From Miscanthus floridulus (Eukaryota; Streptophyta; Magnoliopsida; Poales; Poaceae), in contig NC_089598.1 in the NCBI RefSeq assembly GCF_019320115.1, forward strand, positions 85,699,560 to 85,763,559: a stretch of DNA of 64,000 nucleotides, read 5' to 3'. Below the pieces are notes generated by a model that saw only the letters and a program-made list of their open reading frames with translations, was not told the DNA's origin and did no database searches. This document shows positions 10,686-23,000 of the stretch, piece after piece. Within the stretch, counting starts at the first letter, position 1. Each line of letters begins with the position of its first letter. Made by a program: the position numbers and the translations under genes.

Positions 10686-11196
10686 TAGGGCATTCGGTAT
10701 TACCAAACCGATCTGTTCGGTACTTCGGTTCCCATGAAAATTCGGTTCCTCACAAAATAGGTACCGATCGGTTCCTTCCAAAAATTGGTGCCGAGAAAAT
10801 TTGGTTTTGGTATTTTCGGTTCGGTTTCGGTACTTACCGAAAAATACTGAACTAATCGCAGAGACATGTAATAGCAGGTTCAAAAGCTAATTTTGACATG
10901 ATTTCATAGAGAATAATAGTGCCAAATACATACATATAAAAATCCACGAGACTATAAGAGTAGAGTATCATAGATACGCAATATAATTGTCTACAATAGT
11001 ACAACCAATAATATAACAACACCCAAGCTCAATACATTTCACATAGTTCGGTAAATTCGGTTTCCCAAGATAAAGAACCGAATTTACCTCGGTAATTTCG
11101 GTTTCTGAGAATTAGGAATCGAATAGGGAACAGAAAAATTTAGTTCGGTTCTCGATATTTTTTTGCCCGGTTCTCGGTATTTTTTGCCCAGGCCTA
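10686..11196. mobile_element. Possible non-autonomous hAT-like element, CGGT-rich
   Basis: The block is dense in TTCGGT/ACCGAA motifs in both orientations. Its left end is TAGGGCATTCGGT and its right end, read inverted, is TAGGCCTGGGCA, giving imperfect terminal inverted repeats. Interior runs of CGGTTC and GAACCG make it strongly self-complementary. No transposase coding is present and no convincing 8-bp duplication was seen, so assignment to hAT is tentative. Confidence 0.35.
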
Positions 11197-11468
11197 GACT
11201 TGCTGTGGCGTATGCGTTGTGATCAAATGAGCGTCGGCAACGTTCTCACTAGAATCCAAAGGTTCCAATAAGCGTAAATAATAGTTTATGCCCTTGTTGT
11301 CTCAAACATTTGACCCATGATTTGATCAAGACTGGGACTAAATTTTAGTAGCGAAATTATCAACTTTGGTCTGATCTGATTAGATCTGACATCAGTTCAT
11401 TGAATTGTGCAACATGAACACGGGAAGAATAACATGTCAAAGTCTTTCCTCTTCGCCATGCCATGTAG

Positions 11469-11470
<2 letters not shown>

Positions 11471-11564
<94 letters not shown>
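11471..11564. repeat. (TA)47 microsatellite
   Basis: 94 bases of uninterrupted TA dinucleotide. It is self-complementary, so cruciform extrusion and replication slippage are likely. It lies between the receptor kinase and the expansin and has no coding role. Confidence 0.98.
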
Positions 11565-11567
<3 letters not shown>

Positions 11568-11828
11568 ATTGAAGTCTAAATCTGTAATTTGAGTACAAAG
11601 TTGGGCATAAAATTAATCATGATTCAACTTCTAATTCAGTTTTGTAGTTAAGAAATTAGGGAAAAGCGATCAACCTCAAATGACAGTGGTGTAGGCTCTA
11701 GCTAGACCATTGAAGGGGACTTGGAATCTTAGACCATTACCTAATGGGCAGGCGGGCGGCAACCCACGCACTGCGAAACAGCCATCTCCCAGGCGTCTAT
11801 CCTCGTTCCCAGAGGCCGCAACCACGGA

Positions 11829-11945
11829 GCCTCCGTTCGGTTAGCGCCGTTCCAGGTCGTTTCAGGCTAGAACCATTTCAATGTTACGTAAATTATTGAA
11901 GGAAGCCTCTGGCTAGAATTGTTCCCAACCAACCGAACGAGGCCG
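11829..11945. mobile_element. Short MITE-like inverted repeat
   Basis: Its ends GCCTCCGTTCGGTTAGC and, inverted, GGCCTCGTTCGGTTGG are near-matching terminal inverted repeats around about 90 bases of non-coding sequence. The GGCCTCGTTCGGTT type of end is common in small grass MITEs. No exact target duplication was identified. Confidence 0.5.
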
Positions 11946-13202
11946 TAAGGATTTTAAACTACAATTCCTCAAATTTGACTGTTTTCCTAAGCTATTTGAA
12001 CTTCAGAGCATGATTTACTTCTAAAAAAATCAAGGAAGAAAATGTATCAATTCATTTAAATTTATATATGCAAATAAAATATAGATCAAGAGGATATGGA
12101 CAGCGAGATTTAACTAGTCTGCTAGAGTGTGCTGAAATATGAAGAGAAAATTTTATGGAGTGGGACAGCTAAATTGAGATATGGAGGGTGAAATTTAGAG
12201 TGTCCGCTGGAGATGTTCTTATATATTCGAGTTGGTCTTGGCCTCTTGGGTGTACCGTGTATAGCAGCTTGTTTTGCTTCGAAAAAAACAGGCCATCTCT
12301 GCGCCAGTACGTGCCGGCCGGCTGTCCGGGACCATGCGACTAATGTGAGGCAGGGTACTGCCCCTTGCTAGGCCCAGGCGGAGATCGCGCTCGGATCAGG
12401 CGTGTCTCGTCGCAGTGTATCTGGCTCACGTCCCTGATGCCCAATTTTAAGAGGCCAGTCCGTAGGCTGCCACCGGCACGAGGTCAGCAATCACTCCCTA
12501 AGATCAAGGACACTCGAACCTAATAAAGGCCCTTGCCCGGCCCCAACCTCTCATCCTCTCTCAATCTTTGCTTCCGCAGGCTGGCTGCAGCTGCACACGA
12601 CACAGCCACTGAAACACAAGTGAAAAAATGCCACTGAAGTACGCAACTCACACAGGCACAATGACTGACTGCAATCGGTGTGACTTGTGAGGCAATCTCG
12701 ATTCGATGAACTGGATTGGATCAGTTGACTCAGCCAGCCAGGTGCCGATTTGGTAAATGGCATGTTTGAGAGGGCGGCAGTGCAAAAGACATTGTTCTCT
12801 CGAGTCATCTGCCCCGTGTTCTCCCTCCCGGCCCGGGCCAGCCATGTCCTCAAAAGGGCAGCCCCCGCGGCGGCTGCTGCCTGCCACTGCGACGGCCTCT
12901 ACCCCCACTGCCGCAAATCCCAATAAAGCCAGTGCAGAAAGGAAGCGGGCAAAAGCAGCCCCGCCTTCCCTTCTACTCCTACACAACCCGCCGGTCACCT
13001 TTGACTCCCCCATCCGGTCTCCTCCCCTGAGTCACTCCCACCACCACCGGCCAAGCAAACAAACACACTGCACATTTCAGTTCAGACAGTCCAAGAACAG
13101 CACCAGGAAACGAAAGCCTCCTTGCCGCTGTTCTTGCTCAACTAGGAGAGCTCCCTGCCTGCCGCTGGTTGATCAACAGAGGCGGGCGGACGGGCGGACG
13201 GC
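11946..13202. other. Upstream region of the expansin gene
   Basis: 11946-12290 is AT-rich and featureless. 12300-13202 is GC- and CT-rich and is the likely promoter and 5' UTR of the expansin. CT/CCA-rich tracts near 12960-13060 resemble the pyrimidine-rich leaders of grass genes. No confident TATA box was found. The overlapping minus-strand ORFs (12551-13013) have no recognisable domain. Confidence 0.4.
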
Positions 13203-15448
13203 ATGGTGAGCTCCCTGCCGCTGTTCTTGCTGCTTCTCTCCGCGGCCAGCTTCGGCGGCGGCGTGAGGCTCGGCAATGGCGACTACGAGGACTGGAGGCT
13301 CGGCACCGCCACCTACGTCAAGGAGTTCCAGTCGCACCCTCTCAACGACGGTATGTGATGTGCCTGCGTTTGTTTCAGCCTCGCAGTCGTAGTACAAATA
13401 CAATCAGGAGGAGCATCAGCGATGCTCGGTCGTCAGAGTCGGTTTTCTTCCCCTCCTCTTCTTCCCCCTGCCGGGTGCCGGCCTTTCTGCATTTTCGATG
13501 GATGGGTAGTTAGTGCTTCCCTTCTCTTCCAACAAAGAAATGGAGATTGCCAAGTGTTGTACAGATCCGGGCGTAGCTGCTTACTGCAAAGTCGCCAAAA
13601 CACACACACACACGACTACAAGAGGGGAGATTCACCAATGGAACTTCTTCCCCTTTCCTTCCTGGCTTCTTCAGATTGAGTGATTCTTGGAACTGAACAT
13701 TCCAAGCATGAATACATGATAGAAGCACTATCTTGATTTGACAAAGGTACTGCAGAAAAACCCTTTTTTTCAGAAGGGTTGATGGTAGTGCACTATAATG
13801 CTATTGCTATCCTTTAACGGCCAAAAGGAAAGGGGTTATGGAGTACCCCTTTTATTTTTTTAGGACAAGTTATGGAGTACATTTTCGGCGCTAAATGGGC
13901 TTTCAAGTTTTGTGACCTTTGCCTTTTGAGAAAGCTGTAGTTGACGCACATTGAATGGGTGCATTGACAAATTACGAGAGGCACGCAAGCTAGTACTAAG
14001 TACCACTACAGTGTGAGGTTTCCTTACAGTTACCCTGTTGCTCATGGAGCTGAGGTTGCATACAGTAATTTTCTATAACAAAACTGTACAAAAACATATT
14101 GACAGACACTTCATTCATTGCGAATGTACTTCAGGTCCTAAAAGATCCAGTCCAGGCTATTTGGATTTAGTAATTTCACTACAATTTCGTTTGAAACAGT
14201 TCAATTCTCACAAAATTGAGAAAATTCTATTAGTTATTAGGAAAAGGAAACACGCTGCTTGTTGCTGTGCCTGATGCAGTGGTTGGTTCCTGCATGTGGT
14301 GGCGCCTGCGGGTACGGCGACCTGGACATCTTCAGGTACGGCCGGTACACGGCGGGGCTGAGCGCGGCGCTGTTTGGCCGCGGCAGCGCCTGCGGCCGCT
14401 GCTACGAGCTCCGGTGCGTCAACCACATCCAGTGGTGCCTCCGGGGTAGCCCCACGGTGGTGGTGACGGCGACGGACTTCTGCCCCGCCAACATGGGCCT
14501 AGCCGACGAGGTGGCCGGCGGCTGGTGCAACTTCCCACGGGAGCACCTCGAGGTGTCGGAGGCCGCGTTCCTCCGCGTCGCCAAGGCCAAGGCCGACATC
14601 GTGCCGGTGCAGTTCCGAAGGTACGTTGCCTCACGTTACATGCCTCACGCCTTATTTTTCGTTTTAATTAGGAGAAATCATTGGGCTGCTCGCAGCTCGG
14701 TCTGTCTGAAGCCACTTTGGAATGCTAACTAATGGGTGTAGGAAGCATCAGGCTCTCGAAAGCACAGAGAAAAGAAAACATCGGCTTTCAGTCAGTGGTC
14801 CTCCTTTTTGTTTTCAAATCTGACTTGCGTGTTTAATTATGAGCACTTGCCCGTTTCCAGACAAGTGCTATGAGTGTGTTCCAACTACTGCAAGAGTGCA
14901 CAGCAAGTATCCTTTATATGAGTTTATTATGTCAGAATACCAAATTAACTTATCCTGCCATTTGAGCCTACTGATCACCTTTTCTATCTGTATAAAAAGA
15001 ACACCTGTTCGTCTCTTTCAGAAGAGGCCATCCCATCCCACTATGAATCGATCACCACCATCAACAAATGGAGCTTTTCTTTTTTTTTTCGCGATATAAT
15101 GCAGCTGAATTTTTTGGCATAATATGGTGGTGGTGCAGGGTGAGCTGCGACAGGGCGGGCGGCATGCGGTTCACCATCACCGGCAGCGCCCACTTCCTGC
15201 AGGTGCTGATCACCAACGTGGCGGCGGACGGCGAGGTGGCGGCCGTGAAGGTGAAGGGGTCGAGGACGGGGTGGATCCCGATGGGGCGGAACTGGGGCCA
15301 GAACTGGCAGTGCGACGCCGACCTCCGCGGCCAGCCGCTGTCGTTCGAGGTCACCGGCGGGAGGGGCAGGACGGTCACCGCCTACAGCGTAGCGCCGGCG
15401 GACTGGATGTTCGCGCAGACGTTTGAGGGCAAGCAGCTCGCCGAGTAG
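13203..15448 (+). CDS. Alpha-expansin-like protein, 3 exons, intron-1 acceptor altered
   Basis: A secreted wall-loosening protein that acts on cellulose-xyloglucan contacts in the apoplast. Exons: 13203-13350 (ATG at 13203), 14296-14620 and 15139-15448 (stop TAG). Together they give 783 nt, or 260 aa, with all phases matching, the normal family length. Residues 1-20 are a signal peptide. The double-psi beta-barrel (about 50-150) has GGACGYG (51-57), CGRCYELRC (82-90) and TATDFCP (107-113). The C-terminal grass-pollen-allergen-like domain contains NWGQNWQC and ends FEGKQLAE. The family HFD motif reads HLE (133-135). Donors GTATGT (13351) and GTACGT (14621) and acceptor GCAG (15135-15138) are canonical. 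The acceptor before exon 2 reads CAT instead of CAG at 14293-14295, and the only nearby AG (14278-14279) shifts the frame. The product may therefore be lost or mis-spliced. Confidence 0.88.
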
Positions 15449-17061
15449 ACGCCCAAAAACCAGTCTCTGGCCGGTGGTGAATGTAAAGTAGAATTATACA
15501 GGTGGGTTCTTGCTGGGTTCATTTGAGGCTTTTTGTTATATAAGAAAGTGACAGTCCAAATATGTGCACTGGAGCCCATGGCCGAGAAAGTGACAGTCCA
15601 AATATGTGCACTAGAATTATCTGAAACTTGCTATCTGAAGCTTAGTTATCTGAAACTTGCAATCTGAAATTTATTTATCTGAAACTTAGTTGTGACTGAT
15701 AATTCTAGTGTGAAATCAAGCTCACATGTTTAGTGTGAAAGCCGGCATTCAGTTATCAGAAAATGGCCGATGATATAACCTGCCGCATTCAGTTTCTGCT
15801 ACTGCATCATTGCAGATATTTATGGTGTGAAAGCCTGACATGTCTAGTGTGAAAGCCAGCATTCAGTTATATGAAATGGCCGATGATATAACCTTGCTTT
15901 GGCCTTGTACAAGGGACCGCATACATCTATTCTGAAAGCTTCCTTCACTCGTATCTAATCATGTGCCAAACATGTCCTATCACAATATCTTGGATGAGAT
16001 ATCTTGTAGTTACTAAAGTGACTATGTTTATTTAAGATATATGACGCATGGCTACATAATTCACATGGCACATAGGATCATAACAACATGCACACAATAA
16101 TTGCTACGTATTGTCTTGAAAATAGTGAAATAAAACCCCTGTCAGTCTTGGAAACAGAGAAATGAAACCCACCGCTGAGCCTGGCAACTATATCCAACTA
16201 TCACCACTAGCGTGCATTTGGTTGACATCAATGAGTCATTTCATCCACTAACATCAATTATTATAGTCTATATCTCTTAATGGAAACTAAGTTACCCATA
16301 TTAATGATTTATGTGAGTCAACAATTTTAGGTTGTTCAATTTTCATTTCAAACCATTTACATCTGTCGCGAATCCAGCAGCAACATGCAGCGTCTCTGGC
16401 ATCTTACACAAGAGGTTATGGTGATTTGAAAATAGTGCAGGATTCCTAATGCAAAATTGTTCTTTAGGAACAGAATTTTGGAAACCGACGATATACTCCC
16501 AACTTCTTTTTAGCCACTTGAAAACCTCTTGATTTATCAATTGGTTTTTTGAGAACTATTGGAGATGCTCTAACATCTATTTCATTAGTTGAACAAAACT
16601 AGCTAATATTAGTTATGGTCTATTTGCTAGCTAACTATTAGTAGTTAATGGATCAAATAGTAGTTAATAGATCCATATAGGGCCTAAGCTGGAACATTTG
16701 AATGCGAGAAACACCTACTTACAAACAGACGCCTAATCCAACAGCAGAATTCTATTTACAAACACGCACGTTTCAAAATTCTACTGCACAAAAGCAAGAG
16801 AATTATAGCTGCCAGTGTGCTAAACGAAGGCCTCGTACCCTCATGCATCAGTCTCGAAGTCCAAAGTCCGTCCAAAGTCCAAACGAAGCATTACACCAGC
16901 TGGGGAAAGAGCAGAGGCATTAAGTCGAAGGATCTAACAAGAGACAAGAAGAGAAACTATAGAGAAATGAAGCAGAGTGATCATTACTGGCATGTAACTT
17001 TTAGAGCCCAACAAAAGAGAAGGAAAGGCACAGAATGGTTACCGTGTAGTTTCACTTTCTG
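15449..17061. other. Intergenic between expansin and MORC-like gene (tail-to-tail)
   Basis: It holds the 3' UTRs of two convergent genes. 15449-15900 contains small repeats, described separately. 15900-16700 is AT-rich. 16580-16690 has repeated TAGCTAA/TAGTTAAT words that end in TAGGGCC and look like one end of a decayed Tourist-like MITE. No ORF with a recognisable domain was found. Confidence 0.4.
15543..15700 (+). repeat. Small tandem duplications in expansin 3' flank
   Basis: A unit beginning AGAAAGTGACAGTCC occurs at 15543 and again at 15584 (41-bp period). It is followed by four or five copies of an ATCTGAAACTT-type word at about 20-bp spacing to about 15690. The words AGTGTGAAAGCC and GGCCGATGATATAACC then recur to 15900. 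These are short direct repeats with no coding. Confidence 0.8.
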
Positions 17062-20000
17062 TCAACATTTGGAAGTCTTTGCAGGCCCCCTTCTTAGCCT
17101 CTTTAACTTAAGGAGAGGGACGTCATCTTCAGTTTGTGAGGACACGCCTTCAAGATCATCTGAAAAGGGATTTTTTTTTAGTTCATGCAAGACAAACAAT
17201 TGACAAAAATTAGGGAATCTCAGCTGGTATGATGGTCCTACCATCGCTGTTGTTCTTGGGCTTTGATGGGGTGCCACTTGAAGGTTTCTTTCGCTTGTTG
17301 ACAACCTCTGGCATACCCTGTACATTATGAGTACAGAATGTGAACAGCTATTTATCTCCATGGTTTTGATCTTGAACAGAGGAAGTGTACTATATGATTC
17401 AGGGTTACTAGCTACCTTCGCATCTTCTTCATCTTGAGTAATCACCTGAATCTCGAGGTTCTGAGGCCTCATTTCCTTCTTTGGTGCACCTCCTTGCAGG
17501 GCAGCCTTATTTTGTTCATCATGTCCAGATCTCTTCTCACCTATCACGATGACGCCTCGTCCCATGTGTTGTTCAGGAATCTCACATTTGCCATTGAATG
17601 GTGGCATGTAGCAGAACCTGAAATTCAGAACATCAGGGCTTAAAAACTATCAAAAAGTAATGCCCATGTATAAACTATAGTGAACCAAAATCATAAACTC
17701 CCATTGTATAAACCACGCAACTGCAATGTTACATGTAAGTATCTACAAATAGTTTGGAACAGATAATGAATTGAGATCCAATTATTCAGACGATGAGTAC
17801 TAAAACTGATGCATGAACAACTAAATGTTTATCCACTAAGGTGAGAAGGCAGCAAGATGATCATCATTAATAAAGAAGTGATATAGTGTGGTTACCAAGT
17901 CAAATCACTAATTATTCACTGTGGTTTAACGGTAGCTAAGTGCTCAATGGTAAAATTACTACTTCATAATCACCTGATTATTAATATGTAAAAGAAAGAT
18001 TAACACTAACTAAAAGAAGTGCTCTAGTGTTACCATGTAACCAATCAATTGTGTCATTACAGCTTAAGAGTAAGAAGGGCACAATATTAAAATCGTGACT
18101 TCATCATGTATGAAAATCCTTCATGCCTGCCTGATACAAACCATTCCTCAGGAAGATTGTCTACATTGAAGCCTGCATTCAACATTCTCCATTTACGACA
18201 GCTGTAGCACTGAACCCAGTCAGAATCAGGCTTGTGGCGCTCATCCCCTTTTCTCTGGATGAAACAGTTATGAAAGAATCTACAATGAGAACTTCGTCCA
18301 TATATAATATATAGACATTGAGCTTCTGATGGCACAAGTATAAACAAAGATTGGAAAGAAACTCTCAATCCTCCCACCCCCATCCCACTATGTTTAAGAT
18401 ATTAGTATGAACATTTAGCACCTCATGGCCCCATATGCATGAGCAGTAAGGCACGTTAATTTATTCCAGAATAAACATAATCTATACCAGCTCGAGACTG
18501 TCAAATTTTGTATCCCAGTATTCATCCACTTTCCTACCAAGCCACTCCTCCAGTTTAGCATACATTTCACAATCTTGAAATCCCTGTTTATTGTTCAGAA
18601 CCCATGAATTACCATCTTCATCATCCTGCAGAAGAACAGAGAAGTTAATTCCATGGATATGAGGCTAAAGGAGAACTGAATTTCTTGCTCTGAACGAAAA
18701 ACAAAAAATAGGATAGTCATGGTGTAAGCATACAATGAGATTTGTGATATCTGCAACTCCTATTACTCCACGCCCCATGTCAGTACTATGCTTTTGGCCT
18801 CCAACCCGCTTGTAAGACTGAAAAGTGAAACACATAATCACAAGTACAACAAAGCAAACATTTACAGCTATAAACTTGGACATGGAAATTTCAATGTAAT
18901 TCCTGCAGCTTAGATGTTACATCTAACATGTCTATTTCCATTTTCAACATAAATGGAGCCACAATTCACTCTCGAGTCTCAACTATAGTCTAGAAGGCAG
19001 ATTAACTATTAATGCCAGAACAGCTAACCTCACCTCTATCAAACGACCATGCCAATATAAGAAGATTCCACAGTTTGTTCTGTCCCATTCTACTTTGCTC
19101 CTTCCCAGAGTCAATAGAATAGTCCTTCCCATAATTTCACCAGACACAACAGAAGTCTTGTTAAGGGTCTTCGCCAATGGGCGGCTTTTGACCTGCCAAG
19201 TAAAAAAAAAACAGCAAATGAAAACAGGCAACTATAACATAGAAAGAAATGACACTGGAATAACAAAGAGTGCTCAAGAAAAGAATATTTACCAAAGACC
19301 CTTGGACAGATATCTTCATCCGAGGATTCAAGAACATAACTTCCAGATAGGACTGAAGAGAATAGTCCAACAGCACCTAAGAATACGATCCATAAAAGAA
19401 GTGATTCAATGCACAGAATATTAAGAACCATTGCAAACCATGACATGGACAAAGAATATGGTTAGGTTCCAAATCAACCATGCACAAGGTTCAGAATATC
19501 AATGTGTGCATGGCATGCATCATTACCAAACCACAACAAGCAGTATATATAAAAACATGAAAGCTACAGTATCCCATCAGAAAGCTACAATGAACTTCTG
19601 GATCCTACAAGGTGAAATTCAAAATACACCCCTAGAGGTCATGTTTAGTATGGTTGTCTCTTGCCTCAAAGAGATCAAAGTAAATTGATGAAGAGTTACA
19701 GAGCATACCTTGTTACTTGTTTGTCCTGGACGTGATCTGACTCTTCTTGAACGGATTAATATGTCTCCACGACCAGGGTGCACAGGATTTTCTGAAGACT
19801 TACCAGAATTCCACTCCAAAGTGCATTGAGTACCCCATCTGTCTAAATTCCATATGTAAATTTGTGTCCCAGTACGATCTTCACCAAATAGGCCTAACTT
19901 TTCTCCAATGAAATACTCATTGAACGAAGAAAAATTCTTAATAACACTCAAGTTATATTCTGCAGTAGCATCAGACTGAACGCTCAAATCAACTTCCATG

Positions 20001-23000
20001 TATTGTCCTTCCTTTCGATATGCCACCACAGGGATCTCAAGGTTCTGCAGCGAATTATCCAATTTAATGCAATACACTACGAGGGAGGCAGGGGGGATGG
20101 GGGAGCAATAAGAACAATACATACATCCTTTTCTTCATTAAAAGACTGAGAAAGAAAGGCCACTGATCTGGAGGATTTAGTTTGTGTGAGAACAATTGCA
20201 TCTTTTCCAAGTTTCAGAGCGCCAGTCTACATGTACCACACAGAAAATAGTAACAACATCAATCTTCATACAATATAAATCTGTATGCAAAAAAATGATC
20301 AGCAAAACTGTAGGCATGATTGAAGTACTGTTTGCAGCGCTAGGACAGCTATGAATCATGAACAGGAACTCTGAAGTGATAATGTTAATATTCATCAGGT
20401 CTTATATTAGTATATTTAAACAATAGACATTTTCATCAGCTTTTAGGGCAGAAATGATGGAGCATACATCAACTTGAAGGTTAGCACCAGGCAGGGAAAA
20501 TCGTTGACATAGTAGAATGAACATATCATCTGAGACTGTTGAATAACATACAAACAAATTCTCAGCGTCACACAAATAAGAGCCTTCAGATAAAACTGTT
20601 TCAGTCGCGCAAAATAATAAAACATATTGTGTTCATCATTGGGATTTGAAGGGTTTATTAGGTGAGATAAAGCATAGACCACATCAATGATGAGGATAGA
20701 ACGAGAGTGCAATCTAAAACTGTGCCTTTGAGCAGACAGAAACACTGAAACAGAAGATGAAGCCATCTTCAACTGAAAGATTTCTACCTTAAATCCGATT
20801 CCAAATCTCCCAATCTGATCCTCACGATGTTCATTTGGTCGTTTATGGCCAAAAGAGATCATTCTCATCATGTCAGGATAAGTCATTCCATGTCCATCAT
20901 CAATTACAGATAAGACAGGAATTTTCTTTTGTGCTTTCTTTGAAAACAAATGTTCGATGGAAATACTCACCCTTCCATGATAAACAACAATAAATAAGAA
21001 ACAAGTAATTAGCACAGTCAAATAGGAATAACTGAAAACAGTAAATAAACTATGCTAATAAAACATCTTGCAACAGGATTCTGAAAACTACAAACAGAAC
21101 ATGTTGACACTATGGTGATTTTTTAATCTACGATCTACAGTTTGATTCTTCTGTTAAGAACATATTCCTTTTCTTTGAAATATAAACAAACTGAGAACCT
21201 TTCTTAGAGGCACATGAGAATATTTTAATTTTTAAAAAGGTAAAGATTTTCTTAACTAGATTCCATAATACAGCACAACACACTACGCAGATTACAAACA
21301 GGACCTAAACTGATTGCAAAATTAAAAAAAAAACAATATATTCTTATTACAGAATCCTGAAGATATGAGCATACCTGGATGCACCAGCATCTCTGGAATT
21401 ATCAATGAGCTCAGCTATTGCTCCAAATATCCAGCTAGCATGTGTCTGACTAAGTGTTCGCAGATAGCTAGGGTCTGCAACGATGAAATTTTTGGTAGGA
21501 GAAGCCGTTCTCTTGTTTACCACCGGATTCAAAACTCTAGGGCCGTCTTCAACAGATTCACATGGAGAGGATGTGACAATTGGATCATGATGCTTAGGTG
21601 AAGTTTCCATCTCCTTGGGCTTCGGTAAACTATCACAGACCTCCTCTTTAAAGTATGGTGGCTTAGAGTTTCTTGAGCCATACTGAAAGTCACTCTTGAA
21701 AGGCCACTTTGAAGCATTCATCACAGGACCATTCACATGTTTCCCTGGTGTCATGACAGTTTAGAAAAGAATGATCAATTAGCAAAATCAATTTTTATCA
21801 TCCAAAGTTCAAAGGAAATATGGTATAGTATGTTGCGTATCATCGACTTCAACCATGTATGACCCAACACAACGAAAAAGTAATGATCCAAATGAGGAAT
21901 TAAACAGAAGAGAGCTCAACAAAGCAACATTTAGGAAATGACATGACATCAGCCACTTAAAACAAACTGTCAATGATGAAATTGAGATGACAAATTGACA
22001 AAATGTACTCATGTAGGGCTACTGAATCATCTTAGCAAAAAGAGTTGCTCTCAAGAGGCAGCACCGAAAAACCCTCACCAGATGTTCTTGCCATCTGTTT
22101 GCAATCTCCAGGGCCATTTTGTCCACACTCATACAAGAACACCGCATGTAGGTACTACAAGCGCAGGTTTCGAGGCAGTTCATGGAGGTTTTGGGTATGG
22201 TAGTAGGAATCAGGAGGGGGAGGAAGTTCTGGACTTCGCGGTGGCTTTTGACCTGATGATAGCCAACACTTTCTTTAGAAAGAGAGAATCTCATCTAGTG
22301 ACCTTCAGTAGCGGACAACACTGTAGCCAGATTGATTTTGTCCTCGCAAGAAGAAAGGACAAACGAGCATGCTTGGATTGCAAGGTGATACCGGGGGAGT
22401 GTGTTGTTTCTCAACATAAGCTTTTGGTGGCAGATTTTCGTTTTCAGGTGCGTGTCCGTATGGATAAATAAGCTAAGATTGAAAGAACAAAGTGGTGGAA
22501 ACTGAAAGGGGAGACGTCAGAGGTATTTAGGGAAAGGGTTATCAAAGAGGGCTCTTGGAAGGAAGAAGACGACATAAACAACATGTGGGACAAGATGGCA
22601 ACCAACATTCGGAAGGTAGCCTCAGCGGTGTGTGGAGTTACCAAAGGAAGGGGACGCGAGGCTAAAGATACTTGGTGGTGGAACGAGGAAGTCCAAAGGG
22701 CTATTAAGGAGAAGAAAGAATGCTATAGACGCTTGTACCATAACAGGAATGTGGACAACATAGAGAAGTACAAGGTGGCAAAGAAGACTGCAAAGCGAGC
22801 TGTAAGTGTGGCAAAGGGTAGAGCGTACCAGGATCTTTACCAACATTTGAGTACGAAGGAAGGGGAGAAGGACATTTATAGGATGACTAGGGTTCGTGAG
22901 AGAAAGACACGGGACTTCAACCAAGTTAAGTGCATTAAGGATGAAAGGGAGCATCTCTTGGTGAAGGAGGATGAGATCCGACATCGATGGCAAGAGTATT

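Noticed and set aside
14267..14449. Use of the AG at 14278-14279 as the acceptor of expansin exon 2
   Set aside because: It is in the wrong phase for exon 1 and gives a stop at 14449. The conserved domain needs the frame that starts at 14296.
17210..17317. MORC-like gene ending at 17210 after GRTIIPAEIP
   Set aside because: This reads through a good GT-AG intron. The next exon continues in phase to 17062 with gene-like composition. It is kept only as a possible retention form.
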